From G965215225 sp965215225 (GTDB lineage: Bacteria; Pseudomonadota; Gammaproteobacteria; CBDBNL01; JAAOII01), in NCBI GenBank assembly GCA_965215225.1, contig OZ244039.1, forward strand, positions 1,426,001 through 1,490,000: a DNA stretch of 64,000 nt, given 5' to 3'. A program made the translations under genes and the position numbers. The number at the start of each line of letters is the position of its first letter. Position 1 is the stretch's first letter. Positions 9,631 through 18,180 of this stretch are shown here, one piece after another. The notes below the pieces were generated by a model. The model worked only from the letters and a program-made list of their open reading frames with translations. It ran no database searches and was not told the DNA's origin.

Positions 9631-9660
9631 CTTGGATGGGATTATATAATCCCATCCAAG
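9631..9660. repeat. perfect 30-bp palindrome inside IS copy 1
   Basis: CTTGGATGGGATTAT followed immediately by its exact reverse complement. It lies between the left inverted repeat and the transposase start. The second IS copy has the same palindrome at 57572-57601. It could block transcription or translation entering from the flanking gene. Confidence 0.9.
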
Positions 9661-9683
9661 AAAAATTATTACGAGGTGTCACA

Positions 9684-10679
9684 ATGTATAAAAAGCATTA
9701 TACCCCCCTTTCAAAGAAAGAAAGATATATGATAGAAAAAATGAGGCGAGAAGGAAAGAGCATACGCTTTATAGCTCGGCGCTTAGATCGTTGTCCTTCT
9801 ACTATTAGCCGAGAGATCCAGCGCAATCGCGGGAAGCGCGGCTATCGTCATTTACAAGCGCATCAAAAAAGCCAAGCCCGACAGTTAGAACGTTCTTACT
9901 ACGAGGTTCTAACGGAACGGATGAAGGAAGAAGTGCGCTCTTTATTAGAAATCCAATGGAGTCCAGAGCAGATTGTAGAGCGCTGGCGTCTTATAGGGAA
10001 GCCCGCTCCTTCTAAAAATACGCTGTATCGGTGGATCGCAAAGGATCGTAAAGCAGGCGGTGACCTGCATACTTTGCTTCGCAATAAAGGACGCCATCAC
10101 GGTCATGATCATAGACGAAAAGCCTATAAACAGTGTATTCCAGGACGGGTCGGCATCGAAAAGCGCCCCGCCATAGTGGAACAACGCACGCGATTAGGCG
10201 ACTGGGAAGCCGATACCATGCATGGTGCCAACCATAAAGGGTTCTTAGTGACCATAGTGGATCGAGCTTCCCGTTTTACCTTGATGGCCCAGGTGCAACA
10301 CAAAGACAAGGTCTCAATCGAAAAAGCTATCTCCTCCATGCTCCAACCCATCGCCGACTGGGTCCATACCATCACTTTCGATAATGGGCGGGAGTTCAGC
10401 GACCACCAGAAAATAGCCGAAAAACTCAACTGCGATACCTACTTCGCCACGCCTTATCGCAGCTGGGAAAGAGGTACCAATGAAAGTATCAATAAACTCA
10501 TCCGCGAGTATCTGCCGAAAGGAATGTCCTTGCGAAATCTACCCAAAGAAATGATAATAAAAATCATGACCCGATTGAACAACCGACCACGAAAGTGCCT
10601 CGGCTTCAAAACCCCCGCCGAAGTGTTCCAACAACTTAGCGGGATAAACTATAATTTAGAAACAAGTGTTGCATTCTAG
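9684..10679 (+). CDS. IS30-family transposase (copy 1)
   Basis: 331 residues from ATG 9684 (MYKKHYTPLSKKERYMIEKM), with the frame open upstream to 9615. An N-terminal helix-turn-helix of IS30 type (IRFIARRLDRCPSTISREI) is followed by the DDE integrase core: D in LGDWEADTMHG, D in ITFDNGREFSDH and E in GTNESINKLIREYLPKG. All three acidic residues are present, so the enzyme could be active. It cuts and joins the IS ends; TGCAACAC at both ends is the conserved inner terminus. Confidence 0.95.
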   Translation: MYKKHYTPLSKKERYMIEKMRREGKSIRFIARRLDRCPSTISREIQRNRGKRGYRHLQAHQKSQARQLERSYYEVLTERMKEEVRSLLEIQWSPEQIVERWRLIGKPAPSKNTLYRWIAKDRKAGGDLHTLLRNKGRHHGHDHRRKAYKQCIPGRVGIEKRPAIVEQRTRLGDWEADTMHGANHKGFLVTIVDRASRFTLMAQVQHKDKVSIEKAISSMLQPIADWVHTITFDNGREFSDHQKIAEKLNCDTYFATPYRSWERGTNESINKLIREYLPKGMSLRNLPKEMIIKIMTRLNNRPRKCLGFKTPAEVFQQLSGINYNLETSVAF

Positions 10680-11544
10680 ATGGGAATCTGCCCATTATTA
10701 CTTTTTCATTTTTCTGGTTTTGCTTTCAATGTATTGGTCGGCTAAGAAATCTCTTGTTCACTGGAAGAGCCGTGTCAAGCGGACTATTAAAAAGAATAGA
10801 TGCGGCTAGCTTACATTCCATCATCAACCTTATCCGTGCTGGCATTATCATAGCATTTCTTCTTACCCTTCTTAGTTTGACAGGAGTCTCGATTACTGGC
10901 ATATTAGCATTTGGAGGTATAGGGGGTATTATTGTAGGCTTTGCTATTAAGGATACCCTAGCAAATTTTTTCTCTGGCTTGTTAATAATTTGGGAACGCC
11001 CCTTTGTCATTGGCGAATGGGTAAGATGTCCGCCAGCCGGCATCGAAGGAGTGGTAGAGAAAATAGGGTGGCGCATCACCCAAATACGCACCTTTGATAA
11101 TCGACCTATGTTTATCCCCAATTCAACTTTTATGTCAAACTATATTGAGACACCACAACGAATGACTAGCCGGCGAATTAGAGAGCACATAGGGATAAGA
11201 TATATTGATATGGCAAAACTGCGCGATATAGTGGCTGATATCAATCAGATGCTATTGAACCATAAGGATATAAAGCAGCCAGGCAAAGAATATAAGGGTC
11301 CCCTAGTAGTCTTTGAGTCCTATGGTGAGTATTCATTGATATTTATGGTAGATGCCATGACGAATAATACTACTTGGCATAGCTACAATCAAACCAAGGA
11401 GGACATTCTATTTAAGATTGCTGCCATAGTTGAAAAGTATGGGGCTGAGTTTGCTTTCCCCACTCAAAGTCTGCTTGTTGAAAATTATCCCCAAGGAAAA
11501 GATTAGGCAAATAATAGACTAATGAATGAGAAATTCTTGATAAT

Positions 11545-11574
11545 TTGCCAATTTCTAGGAATTATTTGTATAAT
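11545..11574 (+). promoter_or_regulatory. predicted sigma70-type promoter for the binding-protein gene
   Basis: TTGCCA at 11545-11550 and TATAAT at 11569-11574 with an 18-base spacer, about 50 bases upstream of the start codon at 11622. An overlapping TTGATA at 11537 is a less well spaced alternative -35. Confidence 0.5.
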
Positions 11575-11621
11575 ACCCACTTAAACATTCCAAAATATGA
11601 ACCAAATAAACATTTCAAATT

Positions 11622-12734
11622 ATGAAAAAAATATTAGCTTTTACATTTTTTCTCCTATTTACCCATAATCTAGCTGCCGAAATAAAGATAGGGGTTGCGG
11701 CATCTCATACTGGCTCTTATAGCGCTTTTGGTGAGCAGTTGTGGCGAGGAGTTTCATTAGCGATTCAACAGATTAACCAAGATGGTGGTATCAATGGCGA
11801 ACAACTGGTAGCGGTTAAAGCCGATGACCAGTGTAAAGAGGCTCTAGCAACGAAGGCTGCTGAGACCTTGGTTAATCAAGAACAGGTGGATCTAGTTATA
11901 GGCCATGTATGTTCTGCCACCTCTATTGCTGGTTCTGAAATCTATCTTCGAGCGAATCTACTGATGATAACACCTGCATCTACTAATCCACGAGTTACTG
12001 ATAGGCGGCTACCAAATGTATTACGCGTATCAGGGCGCGATGATGATCAGGGCAAGGTGGCGAGTAGTTATATAATGAATCGTCTCAAGGCTAAGCGGAT
12101 TGTAATTGTTCATGATAACGACCTCTATGGTAAGGGATTGGCTGATGCTACTCGTGCTGGCCTCAAGAGCGAAGAAGTAGTTCTTTATACTAGCCTGGTA
12201 AGGGGGCAAGAAGACTACTCTTTGTTGGTAGATGAGATCCTATTAAAGCAACCGGATCTAGTCTACTTCGGCGGTTTGCATACTGAGGCAGGTATTTTGT
12301 TGCGCCAGCTAAGAGAGATGGGTTTTAACGGCTGGTTTGTCTCTGGCGCTGGTATTGCCTCTCATAACTTTGTTGATAAGGTAAGGAAGCCAAGCTATTT
12401 GAGTAAGACCCTAATGACTTTTGGTGCTGATCCACGTGATGCGGAAATTAATCCAGCCGGTATAGAAGTGGTGGAAAGTTTTCGCCAGCAAGGCTTTGAA
12501 CCAGAAGGCTATACTCTTTATGCCTATACGGCTACGCAACTGGCAACCGAAGCAATCAGACGAACTGGGATAACCAATGGAGTTTTCCTTGCTAATTGGT
12601 TGAAGAACAAAAAGGTTGCTACTGTAATGGGCGAGAAGGCGTTTGACAATAAAGGAGACCTGACTGATTCAATCTACGTTATGTATTCTTGGCAACCAGA
12701 TGGCAGCTACAGTCGTTTGCGTGCTTTTCCCTAA
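11622..12734 (+). CDS. branched-chain amino acid-type ABC transporter substrate-binding protein
   Basis: 370 residues with a clear signal peptide (MKKILAFTFFLLFTHNLAAE), so the product is periplasmic. The stretches IKIGVAASHTGSYSAFGEQL, AIQQINQDGGINGEQL and SNPRVTDR-like PASTNPRVT are typical of LivJ/Leu-Ile-Val-binding periplasmic proteins. It would capture a hydrophobic amino acid or related solute for an ABC importer. No LivHMGF genes are nearby, so it is either an orphan receptor or its transporter is elsewhere. A good promoter precedes it and the gene stands alone. Confidence 0.85.
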   Translation: MKKILAFTFFLLFTHNLAAEIKIGVAASHTGSYSAFGEQLWRGVSLAIQQINQDGGINGEQLVAVKADDQCKEALATKAAETLVNQEQVDLVIGHVCSATSIAGSEIYLRANLLMITPASTNPRVTDRRLPNVLRVSGRDDDQGKVASSYIMNRLKAKRIVIVHDNDLYGKGLADATRAGLKSEEVVLYTSLVRGQEDYSLLVDEILLKQPDLVYFGGLHTEAGILLRQLREMGFNGWFVSGAGIASHNFVDKVRKPSYLSKTLMTFGADPRDAEINPAGIEVVESFRQQGFEPEGYTLYAYTATQLATEAIRRTGITNGVFLANWLKNKKVATVMGEKAFDNKGDLTDSIYVMYSWQPDGSYSRLRAFP

Positions 12735-12832
12735 TCTAATTGAAGGAAAATCTGCACCTAATCAATAAGAATAAATAGATTCCCCCTTTTTCTTTACATT
12801 AAAGCTAAACAATTAAGCTAGTTTAATTCTTT

Positions 12833-13417
12833 ATGGTTAAGACTGAAGAGGAACAAAAGGAAAGATGCGAATGGTGTCAGGGCCACCCACTATATATCAA
12901 TTATCATGATGAAGAGTGGGGGGTGCCGCTTCATAATGATAGGCGACTGTTTGAGATGCTAATTTTAGAAGGTGCTCAAGCTGGCTTGAATTGGTTAACT
13001 ATTCTAAAGAAACGCAATGCTTATCGTCAAGCCTTTGATGACTTTGACTTTAATAAAATAGCCAACTATGATGATGACAAATACCGTTCCCTACTACAGG
13101 ATCAAGCTATTGTAAGAAATAGGCTGAAAATTCAATCGGCTATTACGAATGCGCGTTCTTTCATTGCTATTTGTGAAAAGTGGGGGTCCTTCGATGCCTA
13201 TATTTGGGATTTTGTTGATGGCAAACCCATTATTAATTCTTATAAGAGCTGTGATGAGATTCCCGCCACTAGGCCACTGAGTGATCAGATTAGTAAGGAT
13301 CTCCGCGCCAAGGGATTTAAGTTTGTTGGTAGCACTATTGTCTATGCCTATATGCAGGCTATAGGAATGGTAGATGACCATAAGGATGATTGCTGGCGGA
13401 AAGGCAAGCTATTTTGA
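12833..13417 (+). CDS. tag: DNA-3-methyladenine glycosylase I
   Basis: 194 residues, the standard Tag length. Tag removes 3-methyladenine from alkylated DNA as the first step of base excision repair. Near the start RCEWCQG and YHDEEWGVPLHNDRRLFEML contain the zinc-ligand Cys/His and the conserved acidic residue. GLNWLTILKKR forms the substrate pocket region. The C-terminal GMVDDHKDDCW provides the second zinc-binding His and Cys. Its stop overlaps the TTG start of the MFS gene, so the two are probably co-transcribed. Confidence 0.95.
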   Translation: MVKTEEEQKERCEWCQGHPLYINYHDEEWGVPLHNDRRLFEMLILEGAQAGLNWLTILKKRNAYRQAFDDFDFNKIANYDDDKYRSLLQDQAIVRNRLKIQSAITNARSFIAICEKWGSFDAYIWDFVDGKPIINSYKSCDEIPATRPLSDQISKDLRAKGFKFVGSTIVYAYMQAIGMVDDHKDDCWRKGKLF

Positions 13418-14583
13418 CCAATATCAAGCAATCCTCCATCGAAACCAGCTTCTACTTTTATAGCATCTTTCTGGTAGGAGTCTCAGTTGGCATGGTGGGG
13501 CCTTCTCTTATCGCATTTACTCATCAGACTAATAAGGATTTGGCAGATATGGGAGTCCTGCTGTTGTTGCTTCCGGTCGGATTCTTAGCAGGGGTCTATA
13601 TCTGCCGCTTTGTCATCACCCATTCAGTAGTTCATTGGTTTGTCTTTGCAGCAACCTTGCTTTATGGCTTTACTCTGATAGGTATTTCGCTTACGACCTC
13701 CTTTCTACTCTTACTTGCTATCTTTTTCCTTTTAGCCGTTGCCGAAGGAATGATAGATATAGTGACTAATCTGATGATCATAAGGATCTATAAGAAGAAT
13801 TCCGCTCCCTATATGAATGGGTTGCACTTTCTCTTCGGGGTAGGAACAATTCTATCTCCTCTATTAGTGGGTCTTAATATCCAATATTTCAATAGTATTA
13901 GCTATGCCTATACTTTCTTTGCCCTCTTGGCTCTGCCGGCATTAATTATGCTGTTGTTTGTCAGAGTCCAGCCCACCTCTAATGAGATTGCCAAACCAAC
14001 GGTTTCTAGTAAAAATTTCCGTATATTGCCCTATATCCATATATTCTTTCTCTTTTACTTGATGTTGGAAGTAGGCTATAGCACCTGGATCTATCCCTAC
14101 TTAGAGACGGGAGAGCTATTAAATGCAGCTGCAGCTGGCTTTTTCACTTCGTGCTTCTGGTTTTCCTTCACCTTCTTTAGATTGATAGGGATTTTTCTGT
14201 CAATGCATTTTCATCCAATGAAAATTATGCTCATTCATGCAATCCTGTGCTTAGTGGCTATAGTCATTATTGTGATTGCTCAGGATCAACTATGGCTATT
14301 ATGGCTAGGGAACCTTGCCTTAGGCGGTTCGTTGGCAGTATTCTTTCCTTGTATGATGTCTTATGCCGACAGCGGCTTTAATATTCCCCCTAAGGATATA
14401 AGCCACTTTTTTACTTCGGCTACAGCTGGCGCCATGATAGGTCCCTGGATCCTCTCTCAGATCTTCATCATTAATATTGACTGGCTCTTTTATCCTTTGG
14501 TAGTTACCGCGCTTTTACTATTATTTGTCCTTTTTCATTTGAAAGGCATTAGCACCAAAATCGATCTAGTGAATTCGCGTTGA
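13414..14583 (+). CDS. MFS transporter, substrate unknown
   Basis: 389 residues if started at TTG 13414, where TTGA overlaps the tag stop; a TTG at 13390 is also in frame. The protein is highly hydrophobic with about 12 predicted helices (for example FYFYSIFLVGVSVGMVGPSL, and IHIFFLFYLMLEVGYSTWIY starting the second half). The layout of FAEGMxD-like AVAEGMIDIVTNLMI and NGLHFLFGVGTILSPLLVG resembles the sugar-porter-like FucP/glucose group of the major facilitator superfamily. It sits in the inner membrane. The substrate cannot be named. Its stop is one base from the stop of the convergent TRAP gene. Confidence 0.8.
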   Translation: MTNIKQSSIETSFYFYSIFLVGVSVGMVGPSLIAFTHQTNKDLADMGVLLLLLPVGFLAGVYICRFVITHSVVHWFVFAATLLYGFTLIGISLTTSFLLLLAIFFLLAVAEGMIDIVTNLMIIRIYKKNSAPYMNGLHFLFGVGTILSPLLVGLNIQYFNSISYAYTFFALLALPALIMLLFVRVQPTSNEIAKPTVSSKNFRILPYIHIFFLFYLMLEVGYSTWIYPYLETGELLNAAAAGFFTSCFWFSFTFFRLIGIFLSMHFHPMKIMLIHAILCLVAIVIIVIAQDQLWLLWLGNLALGGSLAVFFPCMMSYADSGFNIPPKDISHFFTSATAGAMIGPWILSQIFIINIDWLFYPLVVTALLLLFVLFHLKGISTKIDLVNSR

Positions 14584-14584
14584 A

Positions 14585-15589
14585 CTATTCGTATTTGCTG
14601 ATAAGCCTTTTTACTTCATCAACGAGAAATGCGCCATCCAACCCTTTATTATCCATCTCAATAATCCACTTGTGAATCACACGCGAACTTCTTTCTTGCC
14701 AGCGCAATTTCTCGGCGCCATCAATAAAATAAAAATCATTTCCTCTTGCCTTAGCTGCTGCTATTACTGGCTTGTCCGCCAGATCCCATAGTTCGCCCGC
14801 CTGCTTAGCCAAGACCAGATGAGAATGATCATCAATAATCTGTCTTAGTTCAGGTTCAAGGCTATCATAGCTTTGTTGGTTCATCACTAGGATAAAGACA
14901 GCTGTGTATAGGCCTCGCTCGCCCTTTATTTCGGTATGTGAGTTAGTGAGCTCATGGACTCTAAGAGGTTTCGCAACCTCATAAGGAATTAGAGCGCCAT
15001 TGACCAGGCCTTTTGCTAGAGCATCTGGAAGAGATGGAACTGGCATAGCGACTGGGGTTGCACCTAATTCTTTTAACATATCATTGGAGATGCGGGTAGG
15101 AGCACGGATCTTTAAGCCACGGAGGTCTTCTAGTCTTTGCACCGGTTTGTTATTCATATGCAAAACACCGGGAGCATGAACATGAACTGTAAGCACTTCA
15201 ACATCGCTGAATTCATTCTTGGCATAGAGGCTATAGTATTCATAGGCAGCCTGGCTAGTCGCAACTGCTGATCCTACCATGAAAGGCAACTCAAAAGCCT
15301 CGATGATGGGAAAACGGCCAGGCGTATAGCCAGGTAGGGTCCAAACTATATCTGCTATGCCATGCTTTGCCTGATCATAGAGCTGAGGCGGCGCACCACC
15401 CAATTGCATAGCAGGGTAGATGTTCATTTCTATTTGCCCTTGTGATGCCTCTTCTATTGCCTCAGCCCAAGGCACTAGTAGTTGGGCATGGGTAGTGGAA
15501 CTGGTGCTGAGAAAGTGGTGAACTCTCAGAGTGGTTTTGGCAGCAACCAGCGGCGAAAAGAGTATTAATAAGATAGCAAGCTTTCTCAT
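14585..15589 (-). CDS. TRAP transporter substrate-binding protein, DctP type
   Basis: About 334 residues from ATG 15589 (MRKLAILLILFSPLVAAKT), a signal peptide for the periplasm; a start at 15601 is also open. The ATG at 15589 overlaps the prpD stop as ATGA, so it is translationally coupled to prpD. RVHHFLSTSSTTHAQLLVPW and NIYPAMQLGGAPPQLYDQAK are typical of DctP proteins, and LRGLKIRAPTRISNDMLKELG includes the conserved Arg that binds a carboxylate. It would deliver an organic acid to DctQM membrane subunits, which are not in the window. Confidence 0.88.
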   Translation of the reverse strand: MRKLAILLILFSPLVAAKTTLRVHHFLSTSSTTHAQLLVPWAEAIEEASQGQIEMNIYPAMQLGGAPPQLYDQAKHGIADIVWTLPGYTPGRFPIIEAFELPFMVGSAVATSQAAYEYYSLYAKNEFSDVEVLTVHVHAPGVLHMNNKPVQRLEDLRGLKIRAPTRISNDMLKELGATPVAMPVPSLPDALAKGLVNGALIPYEVAKPLRVHELTNSHTEIKGERGLYTAVFILVMNQQSYDSLEPELRQIIDDHSHLVLAKQAGELWDLADKPVIAAAKARGNDFYFIDGAEKLRWQERSSRVIHKWIIEMDNKGLDGAFLVDEVKRLISKYE

Positions 15590-17022
15590 GGCATGACCCA
15601 AAGATCAATAAATTCATCTACCGCCATTTTCTGTAGTCTTGTTGGATTGTCCATCAAAGCTATTAGCGAATCGCACTTCTTAGCTGAGAGTCTAGTGGCA
15701 ATAGCCTGAGTGAATTTTTCTTTAAGCAAAGGGACGCCTTTTTGACGATTCTTTCTATGACCCATAGGATAGTCTACTTGAATACGAGCTGTTTCGGTTC
15801 CATCATTAAAAAAGACTTGCACAGCATTCCCTATGGCTCGCTTTTTGGGATCAAAATAGTCCTTGGTGAACTGCTTGTTCTCAACCACCTCCATAAGACC
15901 TCTCAGCTTATCTACCACTGGATTAGCAGCTGCGCTGTCCTCATAGTCGTTTGCGCTTAGGCTACTCTTAAGCAATCCGATTGCTGTAATATATTGAATA
16001 CAGTGATCCCGGTCGGCAGGATTATGGAGAGGGCCAGTTTTATCTATTATGCGCTTACCAGCTTCTTGAGTTTCAATTCTAATTTGCTTTATATCACCAA
16101 TTCGTTCATGCACTTCGGGGTGCAACTCAATGGCAGCCATGGCGGCGGTCTGGGCATGAAATTCAGCTGGAAATGAAATCTTAAACAGGATATTTTCCAT
16201 CACATAGGAGCCGTATTTGCGCTTAATGACAAGGGGATTGCCTCCCATGTGAACGTCATTAAAGCCCCAAACAGGCGCGCTAAGTGCAGTTGGATATCCC
16301 ATTTCACCTCTTTTAGCCCATAAGGCAAGCTGGAGACCACGAGCAGTAGCATCCCCAGCCGCCCAGCTCTTGCGCGAACCTGTATTAGGTGCATGACGAT
16401 AGGTGCGTAGTGCGCAACCATCTATCCATGCATTGGAAAGGGCGCTCAGAATTTCTTCTTCTGTTCCTCCTAATAGTAAGCAGGTGGTCGCAGCCGATGC
16501 AATTCTTACCAACATCGTATGATCTAGGCCACGCCTATTAAACGAGTTCTCTAATGCTATGACACCTTGAATTTCATGAGCCTTTATTGCCGCGGCTAAG
16601 AGTTCCTTCATCTTGATAGGTTCCTTACCAGCGTAGCGATTTGTGCGGCTTAGGTAATCTGCTACTGCTAATAAGCCTCCTAGATTATCGGAAGGATGTC
16701 CCCATTCGGCTGCCAACCAGGTGTCATTATAATCAAGCCAACGAATCAATATCCCTAGATTAAATGCAGCCCTTACTGGATCTAGCTGATAAGAAGTGCC
16801 AACAACGCGCGCTCCTCTTGTAGTCATATTTGCTCCTTCAACAACTGGCCCCAGTAATTTGGTACAGGCAGGGAAGGCTAGGGCAAACATAGCACAACCA
16901 AGACTATCCAATAGACAATAATGGGTTGTTCTCATAGCCTGAGCTTGCGAACTGGCATCATAGTTCATCACATAGTCAGCTATATCCCTTAGGGGCTTAT
17001 CATATTTAGTTGTTCCTTTCAT
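15586..17022 (-). CDS. prpD: 2-methylcitrate dehydratase (MmgE/PrpD family)
   Basis: 478 residues, close to E. coli PrpD (483) in length and sequence. IRWLDYNDTWLAAEWGHPSD, KAHEIQGVIALENSFNR, RTYRHAPNTGSRKSWAAGDA and the C-terminal PADRDHCIQYITAIGLL are PrpD hallmarks. PrpD dehydrates 2-methylcitrate in propionate breakdown. No prpB, prpC or acnB-like gene is nearby. It is instead coupled to a TRAP binding protein, so a role with an imported hydroxy-acid is possible. It is divergent from apbE. Confidence 0.88.
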   Translation of the reverse strand: MKGTTKYDKPLRDIADYVMNYDASSQAQAMRTTHYCLLDSLGCAMFALAFPACTKLLGPVVEGANMTTRGARVVGTSYQLDPVRAAFNLGILIRWLDYNDTWLAAEWGHPSDNLGGLLAVADYLSRTNRYAGKEPIKMKELLAAAIKAHEIQGVIALENSFNRRGLDHTMLVRIASAATTCLLLGGTEEEILSALSNAWIDGCALRTYRHAPNTGSRKSWAAGDATARGLQLALWAKRGEMGYPTALSAPVWGFNDVHMGGNPLVIKRKYGSYVMENILFKISFPAEFHAQTAAMAAIELHPEVHERIGDIKQIRIETQEAGKRIIDKTGPLHNPADRDHCIQYITAIGLLKSSLSANDYEDSAAANPVVDKLRGLMEVVENKQFTKDYFDPKKRAIGNAVQVFFNDGTETARIQVDYPMGHRKNRQKGVPLLKEKFTQAIATRLSAKKCDSLIALMDNPTRLQKMAVDEFIDLWVMP

Positions 17023-17129
17023 TTGTTTGTTCTATGTAGCTTAAGTTAAAGAGATTTTTATGATATAAACAGAGTTAAGTTTATTCTCTAAAATTATAAA
17101 TTGATAGTAGTATTTATTAATCATGAACT

Positions 17130-18152
17130 ATGCCTAGATTAAAAAAACTATTTCTTCTCAGTATTTTTTTGCTTGTTGGATGTAGTGAGAAAGAGGCTGA
17201 TTTGGTTAGATTGCAAGGGGATGTTTTTGGGACTAGCTATAGTATTAGCTATCCACCACAAGAGAAGCTTGCTGGAAGAGAGGAAATTCAACGAAAAGTA
17301 GATAGCCGACTAAAAGAAATAGATAATCTGATGTCTACTTGGAATAAGAATTCACAGCTTAGTCGTTTCAATCGACTTGCCGCTGGCAAGTCAATGAGGG
17401 TAGAACCAGACCTCATAGCCATATTGGTCTTGAGTAGGATAATGAATAAGATCAGTGAAGGAGCCTTTGATATCACTGTTGGCCCCATAGTTAACCTTTG
17501 GGGCTTCGGCCCTCAGCAACAAGAAAGAGAACCAGTTATTCCAAGTGAAGAAGAATTAAGAGCAGCTCAGGCTCAGATTGGGATGGACAATTTGCAAATA
17601 AGCGGTAATAAATTAACAAAGAGGGTTAATCTTTATTTGGATTTATCGGCTATAGCTAAGGGCTATGCGGTTGATGAAATAAGCAAACTACTTCAAAGGC
17701 AAGGTGTCGAAAACTACTTGGTAGAGATAGGTGGCGAGCTTTTTGTGCGCGGCCGGAAAGCCAATGGAGACAAATGGCGTGTCGCTATCGAAGAGCCTTC
17801 GGGTAGAGGCGGTTCTATTCATAAAACCATTGAACTGGAGAATTTGGGAATGGCTACTTCCGGCGACTACCGCAATTACTATGAAGAAGATGGCGTCCGT
17901 TATTCTCATACTATAGACCCACGCACCCTAAGACCTATTTCCCATAATCTTGCCTCTGCTACTGTAGTCCATCAGAATATTGCAGTTGCAGATGCATTGG
18001 CTACAGCTCTAATGGTGATGGGAACACAGAAGGCGCTTGACTTTGCCGAAAGGTCGAATCTCGCAGTCTATCTTATCAGTCGTGAAGAGAAAGGCTTCGT
18101 CAGTCACGCATCACAAGCCTTTTCAGATTTAGAGAAAGGATTGCAGTGGTAA
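17130..18152 (+). CDS. apbE: FAD:protein FMN transferase, lipoprotein
   Basis: 340 residues. The N-terminus MPRLKKLFLLSIFLLVGCSE is a lipoprotein signal (lipobox LVGC), so the enzyme is anchored at the periplasmic side. FGTSYSISY, STWNKNSQLSRFN, DLSAIAKGYAVDEI, LVEIGGELFVRG, and the C-terminal THAID-like SHTIDPRTLRPI and VADALATALMVMG match ApbE. ApbE attaches FMN from FAD to Ser/Thr of target proteins, above all NqrB and NqrC of the sodium pump. nqrC lies 5 kb downstream, giving an obvious client. It is not in the same operon, as the tRNA-Ile array lies between. Confidence 0.95.
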   Translation: MPRLKKLFLLSIFLLVGCSEKEADLVRLQGDVFGTSYSISYPPQEKLAGREEIQRKVDSRLKEIDNLMSTWNKNSQLSRFNRLAAGKSMRVEPDLIAILVLSRIMNKISEGAFDITVGPIVNLWGFGPQQQEREPVIPSEEELRAAQAQIGMDNLQISGNKLTKRVNLYLDLSAIAKGYAVDEISKLLQRQGVENYLVEIGGELFVRGRKANGDKWRVAIEEPSGRGGSIHKTIELENLGMATSGDYRNYYEEDGVRYSHTIDPRTLRPISHNLASATVVHQNIAVADALATALMVMGTQKALDFAERSNLAVYLISREEKGFVSHASQAFSDLEKGLQW

Positions 18153-18180
18153 GCATTTATAATAGTTTTGATTACTGGTT

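Larger units (their letters stand above)
9597..10692 (+). mobile_element. IS30-family insertion sequence, copy 1 (1096 bp)
   Basis: Ends are imperfect 29-bp inverted repeats: left begins GGCAAATTCCCACCATCAG and continues TGCAACACCT; right, read inward, begins GGCAGATTCCCATCTAGAA and continues TGCAACACTT. It is flanked by a 3-bp direct repeat CAT (9594-9596 and 10693-10695). It carries one transposase gene and a 30-bp palindrome. It is inserted in the mscS-type gene. Confidence 0.92.
9316..11506 (+). pseudogene. MscS-family mechanosensitive channel gene interrupted by an IS30-family element
   Basis: The 5' part (9316-9596) encodes the start and the first membrane helices (MEQLSPYLQNPLVVMCLYF). 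The 3' part (10696-11506) encodes the pore helix and beta domain: GGIGGIIVGFAIKDTLANFF and ERPFVIGEWV are MscS hallmarks. Removing 9597-10692 plus one copy of the CAT target duplication joins ...GSQIPY directly to IITFSFFWF... in frame and gives a 363-residue protein. So the gene was intact before insertion. MscS channels release solutes upon hypo-osmotic shock. The 3' part might be expressed separately from TTG 10754, but it would lack the first helices. Confidence 0.9.
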
